Position numbers and translations under genes: made by a program
The notes under the pieces: generated by a model
What the model saw: the letters and a program-made list of their open reading frames with translations, nothing else
What the model was told of the DNA's origin: nothing
Databases searched by the model: none
Assembly: GCA_018713505.1 (NCBI GenBank)
Contig: DVOL01000029.1
Location: 1-19,094, forward strand
DNA from: Faeciplasma avium
GTDB lineage: Bacteria > Bacillota > Clostridia > Oscillospirales > Ruminococcaceae
Direction: 5' to 3'
DNA length: 19,094 bases
Shown here: positions 1 through 6,511 of the stretch, one piece after another
Position numbering within the stretch: the first letter of the stretch is position 1
Layout: the number at the start of each line of letters is the position of its first letter

Positions 1-223
1 AAGCCTCGGCAATCGCATAAAAGGCGGGTTTAAGGCTCAAATCCCTGTCGAGACAGGAGAGGTTGCTCAAACCTAGTTACCTGAACGAAGCCTCGGCTAT
101 GGCATAAAAGGCTGGCTTCAAACTAAGGTCCCTGTCGAGACAGGAGAAAATGCTGAAGCTTTATTACCTGAATGAAGCTTCGGCTATGGCATAAAAGGCG
201 GGTTTAAGGCTCAAATCCCTGTC
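1..223 (-). repeat. 87-bp in-phase tandem repeats of a GH10 gene 3' end
   Basis: Three units with an exact 87-bp (29-codon) period: 1-87, 88-174, and the copy that forms the 3' end of the first GH10 gene (homology 164-223). On the minus strand each unit encodes the same tail peptide, DRDLSLKPAFYAIAEA, and the two complete copies continue with SFR and a TAA stop. The 27-bp spacers between tails are also related to each other; both carry the near-palindrome CCTGTC-GA-GACAGG (44-57 and 131-144). The array runs off the left edge, so its copy number is unknown. It could be the remnant of further GH10 paralogues, a recombination product, or an assembly artefact at a repeat. Confidence 0.85.
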
Positions 224-1477
224 TATGAGCATAGCCGCATTCCTTCTCAGCTTAGGAGTGGTGTTGAGCCAGGAGTTCTCGTCGTCGGTTCCCCAGAACA
301 CGATGGCGTCGATGATGTCCTCGTCAACAAAGTCAAGGAACATATCCATAAGCTCGCCGTACTTTTCAGCCTGACGCTCAAAGTCCTCCTCGGTCCACTT
401 CTTGAAGCCTCCGTCGGCGTCTGCACCGACAAACATATTCATGTCCAGCTCGGTTATCTGGATTCTGAACTCGCCCTTATGCTCGGGGAAGCACTCGTCG
501 TAGACAGCCGCAAGACCGGCAATCTTCTCGATGTTCTGGCGGTACAGCTCGACATTGCAGTCTACCGAGATGTGGGACTGGAAGCCGACGCCGTCTACCC
601 TTATGCCCTTTCTCATCATTCTCTCGACCATGTCGTACATAGCCTGGGTCTTTGAGTTCTGCCACTCCATGTTGAAGTCGTTTATCATCAGGAAGGCGTC
701 CTCGTCTGCGGCTCTTGCGGTTTTGAAGGCAAGCTCGACATAATCGTCAGGATAGCCGTCGCCGTCAAGGTCGCCGATTATTTCAGCCCAGTAGGAATCG
801 TCCGCCTTGGTTCTTATCGAGTTTGCGTTTAGCACCTCGTTGCAGACATCCCATATGTTGATATCGTCCTTGTATCTTGTTACGACATTGGTAATGTATG
901 TGGTTATCCTCTCCTGGAGCTGCTCGCTTGTGGCAAGAGCGCCGGCGGCGTCGCACTCCTCAAGAGTTCTGGTGTCGGCAGGGTCAGCCTTGAACCACCA
1001 GTCGGGAACCTGGGAGTGCCAGAGCAGGGTATGTCCACGCAGGGCTGCGTTTGCCTGCTTTCCAACCTCGACAAAGTGGTCGGGGTCGTCGTAGTTAAAG
1101 ACTCCCTCCGAGGGATTGATATAGGCTGGCTTTAGCTCGTTGCCGAGAACATACATATTGTAATGCTTTAAAATGCCCATTCTTATGTTTTCGGCGGTGG
1201 GATCGGTGGACTCGACTATCTGGCTTGCTCCGAAGGCGACTCCGATGTAGACTCTGTCCTCGTAGTATTTATACAGTGCGGGGACATCATAGTCCTGAAC
1301 ATAATGAGGGCCGGATTCCTTAAGGGCGTTAAGCTCCTCGAGGGAGTAGGTGAGCGTCTGGTCTGTAAGCTCGGTCTTGTAGTCTATTGCCGGCTCCTCG
1401 CCGCAGGATACAAGCCCTAAGAGCATCGAGACGGCAAGAGCTATTGCGGCTGCCCTTTTAAGTAACAGTTTTTTCAT
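164..1477 (-). CDS. GH10 endo-1,4-beta-xylanase, lipoprotein (paralogue 1)
   Basis: Predicted surface-anchored endo-beta-1,4-xylanase that cleaves the xylan backbone with retention. The ATG at 1477 was chosen over the in-frame upstream ATG at 1528 because AGGAAAGGAAG lies just before it and it gives a proper lipoprotein signal: MKKLLLKRAA, a hydrophobic core, then lipobox LVSC with Cys25. The product is 437 aa. GH10 landmarks are RGHTLLWHSQVPDWW, the acid/base Glu in WDVCNEVLN (E214) and the nucleophile Glu in ITELDMN (E343). No CBM, dockerin or SLH domain is visible. A DLDGDGYPDD stretch, resembling an EF-hand loop, is inserted before the helix YVELAF. It lies 37 bp downstream of paralogue 2 and is probably co-transcribed with it. 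Its last 20 codons are repeated downstream. Family assignment is secure; xylanase rather than another GH10 specificity is inferred. Confidence 0.93.
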   Translation of the reverse strand: MKKLLLKRAAAIALAVSMLLGLVSCGEEPAIDYKTELTDQTLTYSLEELNALKESGPHYVQDYDVPALYKYYEDRVYIGVAFGASQIVESTDPTAENIRMGILKHYNMYVLGNELKPAYINPSEGVFNYDDPDHFVEVGKQANAALRGHTLLWHSQVPDWWFKADPADTRTLEECDAAGALATSEQLQERITTYITNVVTRYKDDINIWDVCNEVLNANSIRTKADDSYWAEIIGDLDGDGYPDDYVELAFKTARAADEDAFLMINDFNMEWQNSKTQAMYDMVERMMRKGIRVDGVGFQSHISVDCNVELYRQNIEKIAGLAAVYDECFPEHKGEFRIQITELDMNMFVGADADGGFKKWTEEDFERQAEKYGELMDMFLDFVDEDIIDAIVFWGTDDENSWLNTTPKLRRNAAMLIDRDLSLKPAFYAIAEASFR

Positions 1478-1514
1478 GCTTAAAGCTTCCTTTCCTAACC
1501 TAATAAGAATAAAA

Positions 1515-2771
1515 TCATTCGCTTTCAAGGACGGTCTTGACTATCGAATAGTAGCAGGGCTTGAGTTTGCTCTCGCTGTCGTAAATAGACGGCAAACCGT
1601 TGCCCCTGGCTATCCAGGAGTGAGCGTCGTCAGGACACCAGAATACCACTGCATCCAAAAGACCATCCTTGGCATAGCTCAAAAACAGCTCCATAAGCTC
1701 AGCGTAGACCTCTGCCTGCCTGCTGTGGTCCTCGTCGGTCCATCTGACGAAGTTCTTGTCGCTGTTGCTTCCGACAAACATGTTCATGTCAAGCTCGGTC
1801 ACCTGCATTCTGAACCCGCCCTTGTGCTCGGGGAAGCACTCGTCATAGACCTTTGCAAGCTCGGCTATCCTGTCCATATTCCTTTTGACATCCTCGACAT
1901 TGATTTCCACGCTGACATGGCACTGGAAGCCGACACCGTCGATTCTGGTGCCGTTTCTTAAAAAGCGCTCAACCATGTCGTACATCGCCTGGCTCTTTGA
2001 ATCCTGCCACTCGATGTTGAAGTCGTTTATCATAAGAACGGCGTCCTCGTCGGCTGCTCTTGCGTACTGGAAGGCAAGCTCGACATAATCGTCCGCATAG
2101 CCGTTGCCGTCAAGGTCCCCGATAATCTCAGCCCAGTAGGACTGATCGTCGACGGTGCGTATCGAGTTTGCGTTTAGCACCTCGTTGCAGACATCCCAGT
2201 AGTCTATCTGACCCTTATATCTTGTGACTACGGTGGTTATGTACTCCTCCATCCTCTCGATAAGCTGCTCGGCTGACGCCAGCTCGCCGTCACGGTGGCA
2301 GGCACCCAGGCTCTTTTCGTTGGTCGGGTCAGCCTTGAACCACCAGTCCGGCACCTGAGAGTGCCATACAAGCGTGTGACCCCTCAGCTTTGCGCCGGTT
2401 TTCTCGCCGAACTCGATAAACTTGTCGCAGGAGTCAAGGTTGTAGACCCCGGGAGCGGGGTTTATGCTGGAGGGCTTGTAGTCGTTTTCCATGGTGTAGA
2501 TGTTGAAGTTCTTCATAAGACTTCTTGTCACCATGTCGGAGTCGTTGTCAAAATTCCACGAGTTTACTATGTTCCCGATGTACATATAGTCCTCATAATA
2601 CTTGTAAAGGGCAGGCACATCGTAGTCAAAGGAGTAATGCTCCCCGGCTTCAAGAGCCTCAAGCTCCTCTAGAGTGTAGACAAGCGACGGGTCGGTAAGC
2701 TCGTCCTTGATGCTAGGCGTCGCCTTTTCGGAGCAGGCGCTCATAGTCATCGTAATGGCAAGCGCAGCCAC
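1515..2771 (-). CDS. GH10 endo-1,4-beta-xylanase, lipoprotein (paralogue 2)
   Basis: Second GH10 enzyme, closely similar to its downstream neighbour along its whole length; examples are DVPALYKYYED, CNEVLNANSIRT and VYDECFPEHKG. The tandem pair is therefore a duplication. Catalytic residues are E197 in WDVCNEVLN and E326 in VTELDMN, counted from the GTG at 2771. The lipobox is MSAC with Cys13. The EF-hand-like insert is also present (DLDGNGYADD). The GTG start at 2771 is doubtful: it leaves a signal peptide without basic residues and lies about 28 nt from the only good ribosome binding site (GGAAAGGAG). An in-frame ACG at 2792, six bases from that site, would give a normal N-terminus (TVRIISIVAAL...). 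No CBM or dockerin is seen. The protein is expected to degrade xylan at the cell surface. Confidence 0.92.
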   Translation of the reverse strand: MAALAITMTMSACSEKATPSIKDELTDPSLVYTLEELEALEAGEHYSFDYDVPALYKYYEDYMYIGNIVNSWNFDNDSDMVTRSLMKNFNIYTMENDYKPSSINPAPGVYNLDSCDKFIEFGEKTGAKLRGHTLVWHSQVPDWWFKADPTNEKSLGACHRDGELASAEQLIERMEEYITTVVTRYKGQIDYWDVCNEVLNANSIRTVDDQSYWAEIIGDLDGNGYADDYVELAFQYARAADEDAVLMINDFNIEWQDSKSQAMYDMVERFLRNGTRIDGVGFQCHVSVEINVEDVKRNMDRIAELAKVYDECFPEHKGGFRMQVTELDMNMFVGSNSDKNFVRWTDEDHSRQAEVYAELMELFLSYAKDGLLDAVVFWCPDDAHSWIARGNGLPSIYDSESKLKPCYYSIVKTVLESE

Positions 2772-2807
2772 TATAGATATAATTCTAACCGTAATTCACT
2801 CCTTTCC

Positions 2808-2831
2808 GTACCGACGGTGAGAACACGGTAC
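2808..2831. promoter_or_regulatory. Inverted repeat near the GH10 transcription start
   Basis: GTACCG (2808-2813) and CGGTAC (2826-2831) are exact inverted half-sites separated by 12 bp. They lie just downstream of the minus-strand -10 element and just upstream of the ribosome binding site, so the dyad would cover roughly +1 to +24 of the GH10 transcript. It could be an operator for a xylan-responsive repressor or a 5' mRNA hairpin. Half-sites are short, so confidence is modest. Confidence 0.35.
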
Positions 2832-2837
2832 AAGGCT

Positions 2838-2866
2838 ATTATAGCAGGTTTTAGGCTATCTTTATA
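2838..2866 (-). promoter_or_regulatory. Putative promoter of the tandem GH10 genes
   Basis: A perfect -10 TATAAT (minus strand, 2843-2838) lies about 50-70 bp before the start of GH10 paralogue 2. The 17-bp-spaced -35 position reads TATAAA, a poor match, which would suit an activated promoter. No strong terminator separates it from the upstream GH43 gene, so read-through is also possible. Confidence 0.5.
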
Positions 2867-2931
2867 TAGGCATTTGGCACAACATATTTTACGCATTTTT
2901 GGTATTATGACCAACGCCGCCTCTATGGAGC

Positions 2932-4452
2932 CTATTCATAGATGAAATTGGAGAAGGCGGCGCTTCCGCCGGTCTGATTTCTTGAGTAGTTGAACAGCCC
3001 GACCCTTACGCCGACAAAATGCCTAAGGTCAAACTCAGGCTCGACCGCAATTCCCAAGGGCTTAAACTCCCCGCCGTCCAGATAGTAAAACTCCTCCCGG
3101 CTGGAGCCTAGGCTGAAGCTGCCCACGGCTCTTAAAACAGCGCTGCTTCCGTTAAGCGGGACTCTTGCGTACTCCTTGTCCATCATGACGCTGTGAGGGG
3201 AGCCTGTGTGCCTTTCGGTCTGTGCTCTCATTACAATGTAGAGCCTGTCGCCCTCCTTGGCTATGCCTATAAGACCATACTTGCACTGAAGCATGCAGAT
3301 TCCGGCGATGTCGCCGTTATTGAGCATACTGCCGTCTACGGTGGCGGTGCAGCGGGTGTTAGGATATTTTGTCCTCTGGGTGAGGGTGTTTCTTGCGTAT
3401 TCAACGGTGGGGGAGAGCTTCTCGGTGGTAAGAATCAGCCTGCCGTCCGAGACCTTTACATACTTAAGCTTAGGATTGTGATTAAACTCCCAGACAGGGT
3501 CTAGGCTGAGCCTGCCGCTTTCGTCGGTTGAGCTATCAAAGCTGTCCGACTTAAAAAGGGGGGAGTAGCTGTAGCCCGGTCTTGTCGAGCTCGACTCAAT
3601 CTCCTCAGACGGTGTTTCAAATACCGGGAAGCCGGTTTTGTCAAAGGTCATGGGGACAAGATTGGGAATCCTCCCCACTGCGCCCCTGTCTCCGAATATT
3701 ACTCCGTACCAGCGTCCATCTGGAGTGTCGACTATCCCTCCCTGAGCCACGCCGGTGGTGTCCGGGAGGCGGTATCTTATGACATCCCCGCCCGTCCAGG
3801 GACCGTAGATGCTGTCCGCCATGAAGCAGGCCTCAACTCTAATCCATTCGTCCCTCGCCGAGTGTATGAGAAATACATAGTATTTCCCGTTTATCTTATA
3901 AAGATGTGCGCCCTCGTAGCCAAGAAAGGGTCCCGGCTCGTCCTTGATCACAACCCTGTCCGTCCCGGGGACAGGTCCTGAGAGGTCGGCTTTAAGCTCC
4001 GTGATGTGAAGCTCACGGTTGCCGTATATTATGTAGACCCTGCCGTCGTCGTCAAAGAGGACGGAGCAGTCGTGATAAAAGCCCTCGACATAATCCTTTT
4101 TCCAGGGTCCCTCCGGGCTTTCGGCGGTGAAGTGATAGGTCTTTCTAGTGTCGTTGGCTATGAAAAATACATGATATATGCCGTTGTGATATCTTAGGCA
4201 GGGCGCCCACATTCCGTTGGCATAGGCGTTGTCCGTGCCGTCAAGATTCTGCCTGGGAGTGTCCTCCAGGGTATCGTAGATGTGAGAGCAAAGCTCCCAG
4301 TTTATAAGGTCGTAGGAGCGAAGCATAGCCCCTCCCGGCATGAAATACATCGTCGTCGAGCACATATAATAGGTATCGCCGACTCTTATGACATCCGGGT
4401 CGGGAAAATCCCCGCAGGTTATAGGGTTTCGTCCCTTGACTGTATTTGACAT
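2932..4452 (-). CDS. GH43 beta-xylosidase / alpha-L-arabinofuranosidase, intracellular
   Basis: 506-aa glycoside hydrolase of family 43, an inverting five-bladed beta-propeller. It probably releases xylose or arabinose from imported xylo-oligosaccharides. Catalytic positions fit the family: base Asp18 in FPDPDVIRVGDTYYM, pKa-modulating Asp128 in FYHDCSVLFDDDG, and acid Glu180 in GYEGAHLYKINGKYY. After about residue 300 comes a beta-rich C-terminal part (SPLFKSDSFDS...WEFNHNPK...) like the concanavalin-type GH43_C2 domain of XynB-like enzymes. There is no signal peptide, so it should be cytoplasmic and complementary to the exported GH10 enzymes downstream. The ATG at 4452 has a weak GGGGTG ribosome binding site. 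Family is secure; beta-xylosidase versus arabinofuranosidase is not decided by sequence. Confidence 0.92.
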   Translation of the reverse strand: MSNTVKGRNPITCGDFPDPDVIRVGDTYYMCSTTMYFMPGGAMLRSYDLINWELCSHIYDTLEDTPRQNLDGTDNAYANGMWAPCLRYHNGIYHVFFIANDTRKTYHFTAESPEGPWKKDYVEGFYHDCSVLFDDDGRVYIIYGNRELHITELKADLSGPVPGTDRVVIKDEPGPFLGYEGAHLYKINGKYYVFLIHSARDEWIRVEACFMADSIYGPWTGGDVIRYRLPDTTGVAQGGIVDTPDGRWYGVIFGDRGAVGRIPNLVPMTFDKTGFPVFETPSEEIESSSTRPGYSYSPLFKSDSFDSSTDESGRLSLDPVWEFNHNPKLKYVKVSDGRLILTTEKLSPTVEYARNTLTQRTKYPNTRCTATVDGSMLNNGDIAGICMLQCKYGLIGIAKEGDRLYIVMRAQTERHTGSPHSVMMDKEYARVPLNGSSAVLRAVGSFSLGSSREEFYYLDGGEFKPLGIAVEPEFDLRHFVGVRVGLFNYSRNQTGGSAAFSNFIYE

Positions 4453-4484
4453 TTAAAGCACCCCGCTTAGCATTATTTTATACA

Positions 4485-4513
4485 ATAATAAGCTATCTAG
4501 TTTAAAATGTCAA
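4485..4513 (-). promoter_or_regulatory. Sigma-A-type promoter of the GH43 gene
   Basis: On the minus strand, a perfect -35 TTGACA (4513-4508), 17-bp spacer and -10 TATTAT (4490-4485). A second AT-rich TATAAAAT follows just downstream. The promoter lies 33-61 bp before the GH43 ATG. Its upstream edge is 24 bp from the CIRCE array. Confidence 0.8.
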
Positions 4514-4537
4514 CAGATTTACAGCCGCTTTTATTTT

Positions 4538-4610
4538 CAAGCACTCATACGGTGGGAGTGTTAGCACTTGTTTGAGATAAGTGTTAGCACTCAGAATAAA
4601 AGAGTGCTAA
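4538..4610. promoter_or_regulatory. CIRCE operator (HrcA site) with two overlapping degenerate copies
   Basis: A perfect CIRCE element, TTAGCACTC-N9-GAGTGCTAA, lies at 4584-4610. It is the binding site of the heat-shock repressor HrcA. Two further CIRCE-like dyads precede it with the same geometry: CAAGCACTC-N9-GAGTGTTAG at 4538-4564 (7/9 matches in each half) and TTAGCACTT-N9-AAGTGTTAG at 4561-4587 (8/9 and 6/9). Left half-sites start at 4538, 4561 and 4584, an exact 23-bp period, and neighbouring dyads share four bases. Control of the downstream hsp20 gene is the natural reading. Confidence 0.93.
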
Positions 4611-4619
4611 TTTTCAGCG

Positions 4620-4666
4620 TTTCATAACCGTTTCATCACAAAATCATCACAAAGCGGCTCTATACT
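4620..4666 (+). promoter_or_regulatory. Candidate hsp20 promoter with 11-bp direct repeats
   Basis: Three 11-bp direct repeats, TTTCATAACCG, TTTCATCACAA and AATCATCACAA (4620-4652), are followed 8 bp later by TATACT (4661-4666). No -35 hexamer is found at 16-18 bp. Eleven-bp direct repeats replacing a -35 are the usual arrangement for OmpR/PhoB-family activators, so an activated promoter is possible. The -10 could also be fortuitous; I found no better promoter for hsp20. Confidence 0.35.
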
Positions 4667-4847
4667 CATAATTGTCAAAGGGATAAAGGCAGCGGGAGCT
4701 AAAAGGGTCCCATAAAAACGCCGGTTTCCCTTGGATTAAGAAAAGAGTGGTTAAGATGTAGCTGATTTATACTGAGAATAAATCCTTGGTATCATTCATC
4801 AAAAACTAGACAAACTAAGTAAAAATTATTTTATGGAGGCAATTATT

Positions 4848-5288
4848 ATGTTACTACCCTATGTAAGAAGAAACAACTCACTTTCCGCATTCGACCCCTT
4901 CAGAGAGCTTGACGAGCTTGAAAGAGCATTCTTCGGCGAGCCTAGAAGGACAAAGCTGGCTCCCTTCTCCACCGACATCAAGGACGAGGGCGACCATTAC
5001 ATGCTCGAGGCTGACCTCCCCGGAGTAAGCAAGGAGGATATTTCGCTGGATCTTACAGAGAATGTCCTGACCATCAAGGCGGAGCGTCACTCCGAGTATG
5101 AGAAGGAGGACAAGAAGCACAACTATGTAAGGTGCGAGCGCTCCTATGGCTGCTACGAGAGAAGCTTTGACACCTCGGGAATCGACACCGACGGCATCGA
5201 GGCTGAGTTCAAGGACGGCGTCCTAAGGCTCACCCTCCCCAAGATTAAGGAGGCCAAGCCCGAGACAAGAAAGCTCGAAATCAAGTAA
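4848..5288 (+). CDS. Small heat-shock protein, Hsp20/alpha-crystallin family
   Basis: ATP-independent holdase chaperone that binds unfolding proteins in the cytoplasm. The ATG at 4848 was chosen because GGAGG lies 9 bases before it; an in-frame ATG at 4833 falls within that ribosome binding region. The product is 146 aa, typical for bacterial Hsp20. The short N-terminal arm (MLLPYVRRNNSLSAFDPFREL) resembles Hsp18-type clostridial proteins. The alpha-crystallin domain runs from about residue 38 to 137 and includes LEADLPGVSKEDI, VLTIKAER and the signature GVLRLTLPK. A C-terminal KLEIK may serve as the I/L-x-I anchor. CIRCE elements upstream indicate HrcA repression, and a strong terminator follows, so it is monocistronic. 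Confidence 0.96.
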   Translation: MLLPYVRRNNSLSAFDPFRELDELERAFFGEPRRTKLAPFSTDIKDEGDHYMLEADLPGVSKEDISLDLTENVLTIKAERHSEYEKEDKKHNYVRCERSYGCYERSFDTSGIDTDGIEAEFKDGVLRLTLPKIKEAKPETRKLEIK

Positions 5289-5319
5289 TTCCGAGCCTAA
5301 AGATTATAACATCGCCAAG

Positions 5320-5352
5320 AGCCGCCGCAGAGTTTACTCTGCGGCGGCTTTT
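5320..5352 (+). terminator. Rho-independent terminator of hsp20
   Basis: Perfect 13-bp stem AGCCGCCGCAGAG / CTCTGCGGCGGCT with a TTTA loop, ending in TTTT. It lies 31 bp after the hsp20 stop. The opposite strand lacks a T-run after the stem, so it acts mainly on the plus strand. Confidence 0.93.
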
Positions 5353-5388
5353 ACTGTCGGCAAAAACTATTCATATTAAGCTACTCAT

Positions 5389-5423
5389 CGCACCATAGTA
5401 AGAGTATACTTATGTGAGGTGCG
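5389..5423. other. Inverted repeat between hsp20 and asnA
   Basis: CGCACC (5389-5394) and GGTGCG (5418-5423) form an exact 6-bp dyad. The intervening AT-rich sequence can extend the stem with a bulge. It lies 59 bp beyond the asnA stop. No T-run follows immediately on either strand, so it is at best a weak terminator or mRNA 3' end structure for the long minus-strand his-asnA transcript. Confidence 0.3.
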
Positions 5424-5481
5424 ACTTCATCCCGAGCGGTTTTGTCGTCTCAAAAAGTGGTCTCATAAGCGTTTGTCTTAC

Positions 5482-6489
5482 TTATAGGAGCTTTACTCCT
5501 GCCATCCTGCAGCCGTCTATTGTGTTTTTGTCCCAGATGGAAACCTGCACCTCGCCGATATGCGCCTTTTCAAGAAGGAGCATACAAAGCCTTGACTGCC
5601 CGATTCCGCCGCCTATTGTGAGAGGTAGCTGACCGGCAAGGAGCTGGCTGTGAAAATCAAGGCTGCACCTTTTTTGACAGCCGGATTTTTCAAGCTGCTC
5701 CGTTAGGGACTCGCTGTCCACCCTTATTCCCATCGAGGACAGCTCAAAGGCGCAGCCAAGGGTGTCGTTAAAGACCATGATGTCGCCGTTTAGCTTCCAG
5801 TCGTCGTAATCCGGCGCTCTGCCGTCATGCTTTTGCCCGGAGCGAAGAAGGTCGCCTATCTGCATTATAAACGCAGTCCTGTGCTGCCTTAGATACGCAT
5901 CCTCCCTCTGCTTTGGAGTAAGCCCGGGGTAAAGGTCCTCAAGCTCCTGAGTGGTTATAAAGCTCACCTCACGGCTTATGCCGGGGCAGAGGCTGGGGTA
6001 TGCCGCTCTGACCTCGTCAGCCGTGTCGCAGACGGCGTTTACTATCTTTACGACCGTCTCCTTAAGAAATTCCTGAGTCCTTTCCTCCCGGGAGATTATC
6101 CTCTCCCAGTCCCACTGGTCGACATACACGGAGTGCATATTGTCCATTTCCTCGTCACGGCGTATGGCGTTCATGTCGGTGTAGATGCCCTCGCCGATAT
6201 GAAAGCCGTAGTCTCTAAGAGCCATCCTCTTCCACTTTGCCAGGGAGTGAACGACCTCGGCCATCCCTCCCGTTTCCCTTATGTCGAATAAGACCGGCCT
6301 TTCGTAGCCGTTCAGGTTGTCGTTTATGCCCGAGAGGCTGTCTACAAACAAGGGCGCAGAGGCTCTTTTGAGGTTGAGAGCCTCGCTCAGGCTTTTTTCA
6401 AAGCTTCTTTTTATGAGACCTATCGCCATCTGCGTCTGATACGGGTCGAGGACGCTTTTATAGCCTGTGGGAATTGTCAGCTTGCTCAT
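5482..6489 (-). CDS. asnA: Aspartate-ammonia ligase (asparagine synthetase A)
   Basis: Makes asparagine from aspartate and free ammonia with ATP hydrolysed to AMP and PPi (EC 6.3.1.1). The fold is related to class II aminoacyl-tRNA synthetases. At 335 aa it is family-typical. Recognisable AsnA signatures are SVLDPYQTQMAIGLIK near the N-terminus, ERPVLFDI, GGMAEVVHSLAKWKR, the MNAIRRDEE stretch, YVDQWDWE, and near the C-terminus LPLTIGGGIGQSRLCMLLL. AAGGAGAG lies 11 bases before the ATG. It is 22 bp downstream of hisK on the same strand and looks like the last gene of the his operon; no independent promoter is evident. No clear terminator follows, only the dyad at 5389-5423. Functional assignment is secure. 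Confidence 0.96.
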   Translation of the reverse strand: MSKLTIPTGYKSVLDPYQTQMAIGLIKRSFEKSLSEALNLKRASAPLFVDSLSGINDNLNGYERPVLFDIRETGGMAEVVHSLAKWKRMALRDYGFHIGEGIYTDMNAIRRDEEMDNMHSVYVDQWDWERIISREERTQEFLKETVVKIVNAVCDTADEVRAAYPSLCPGISREVSFITTQELEDLYPGLTPKQREDAYLRQHRTAFIMQIGDLLRSGQKHDGRAPDYDDWKLNGDIMVFNDTLGCAFELSSMGIRVDSESLTEQLEKSGCQKRCSLDFHSQLLAGQLPLTIGGGIGQSRLCMLLLEKAHIGEVQVSIWDKNTIDGCRMAGVKLL

Positions 6490-6511
6490 AGTTAAAGTTT
6501 CTCTCCTTGAT

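Noticed and set aside
1..223. CRISPR array
   Set aside because: The 87-bp units are protein-coding tails in phase with the gene, not short repeats separated by unique spacers.
5320..5352. Bidirectional terminator shared by hsp20 and asnA
   Set aside because: The stem is perfect but the minus strand has no T-run after it, so only the plus-strand direction is supported.
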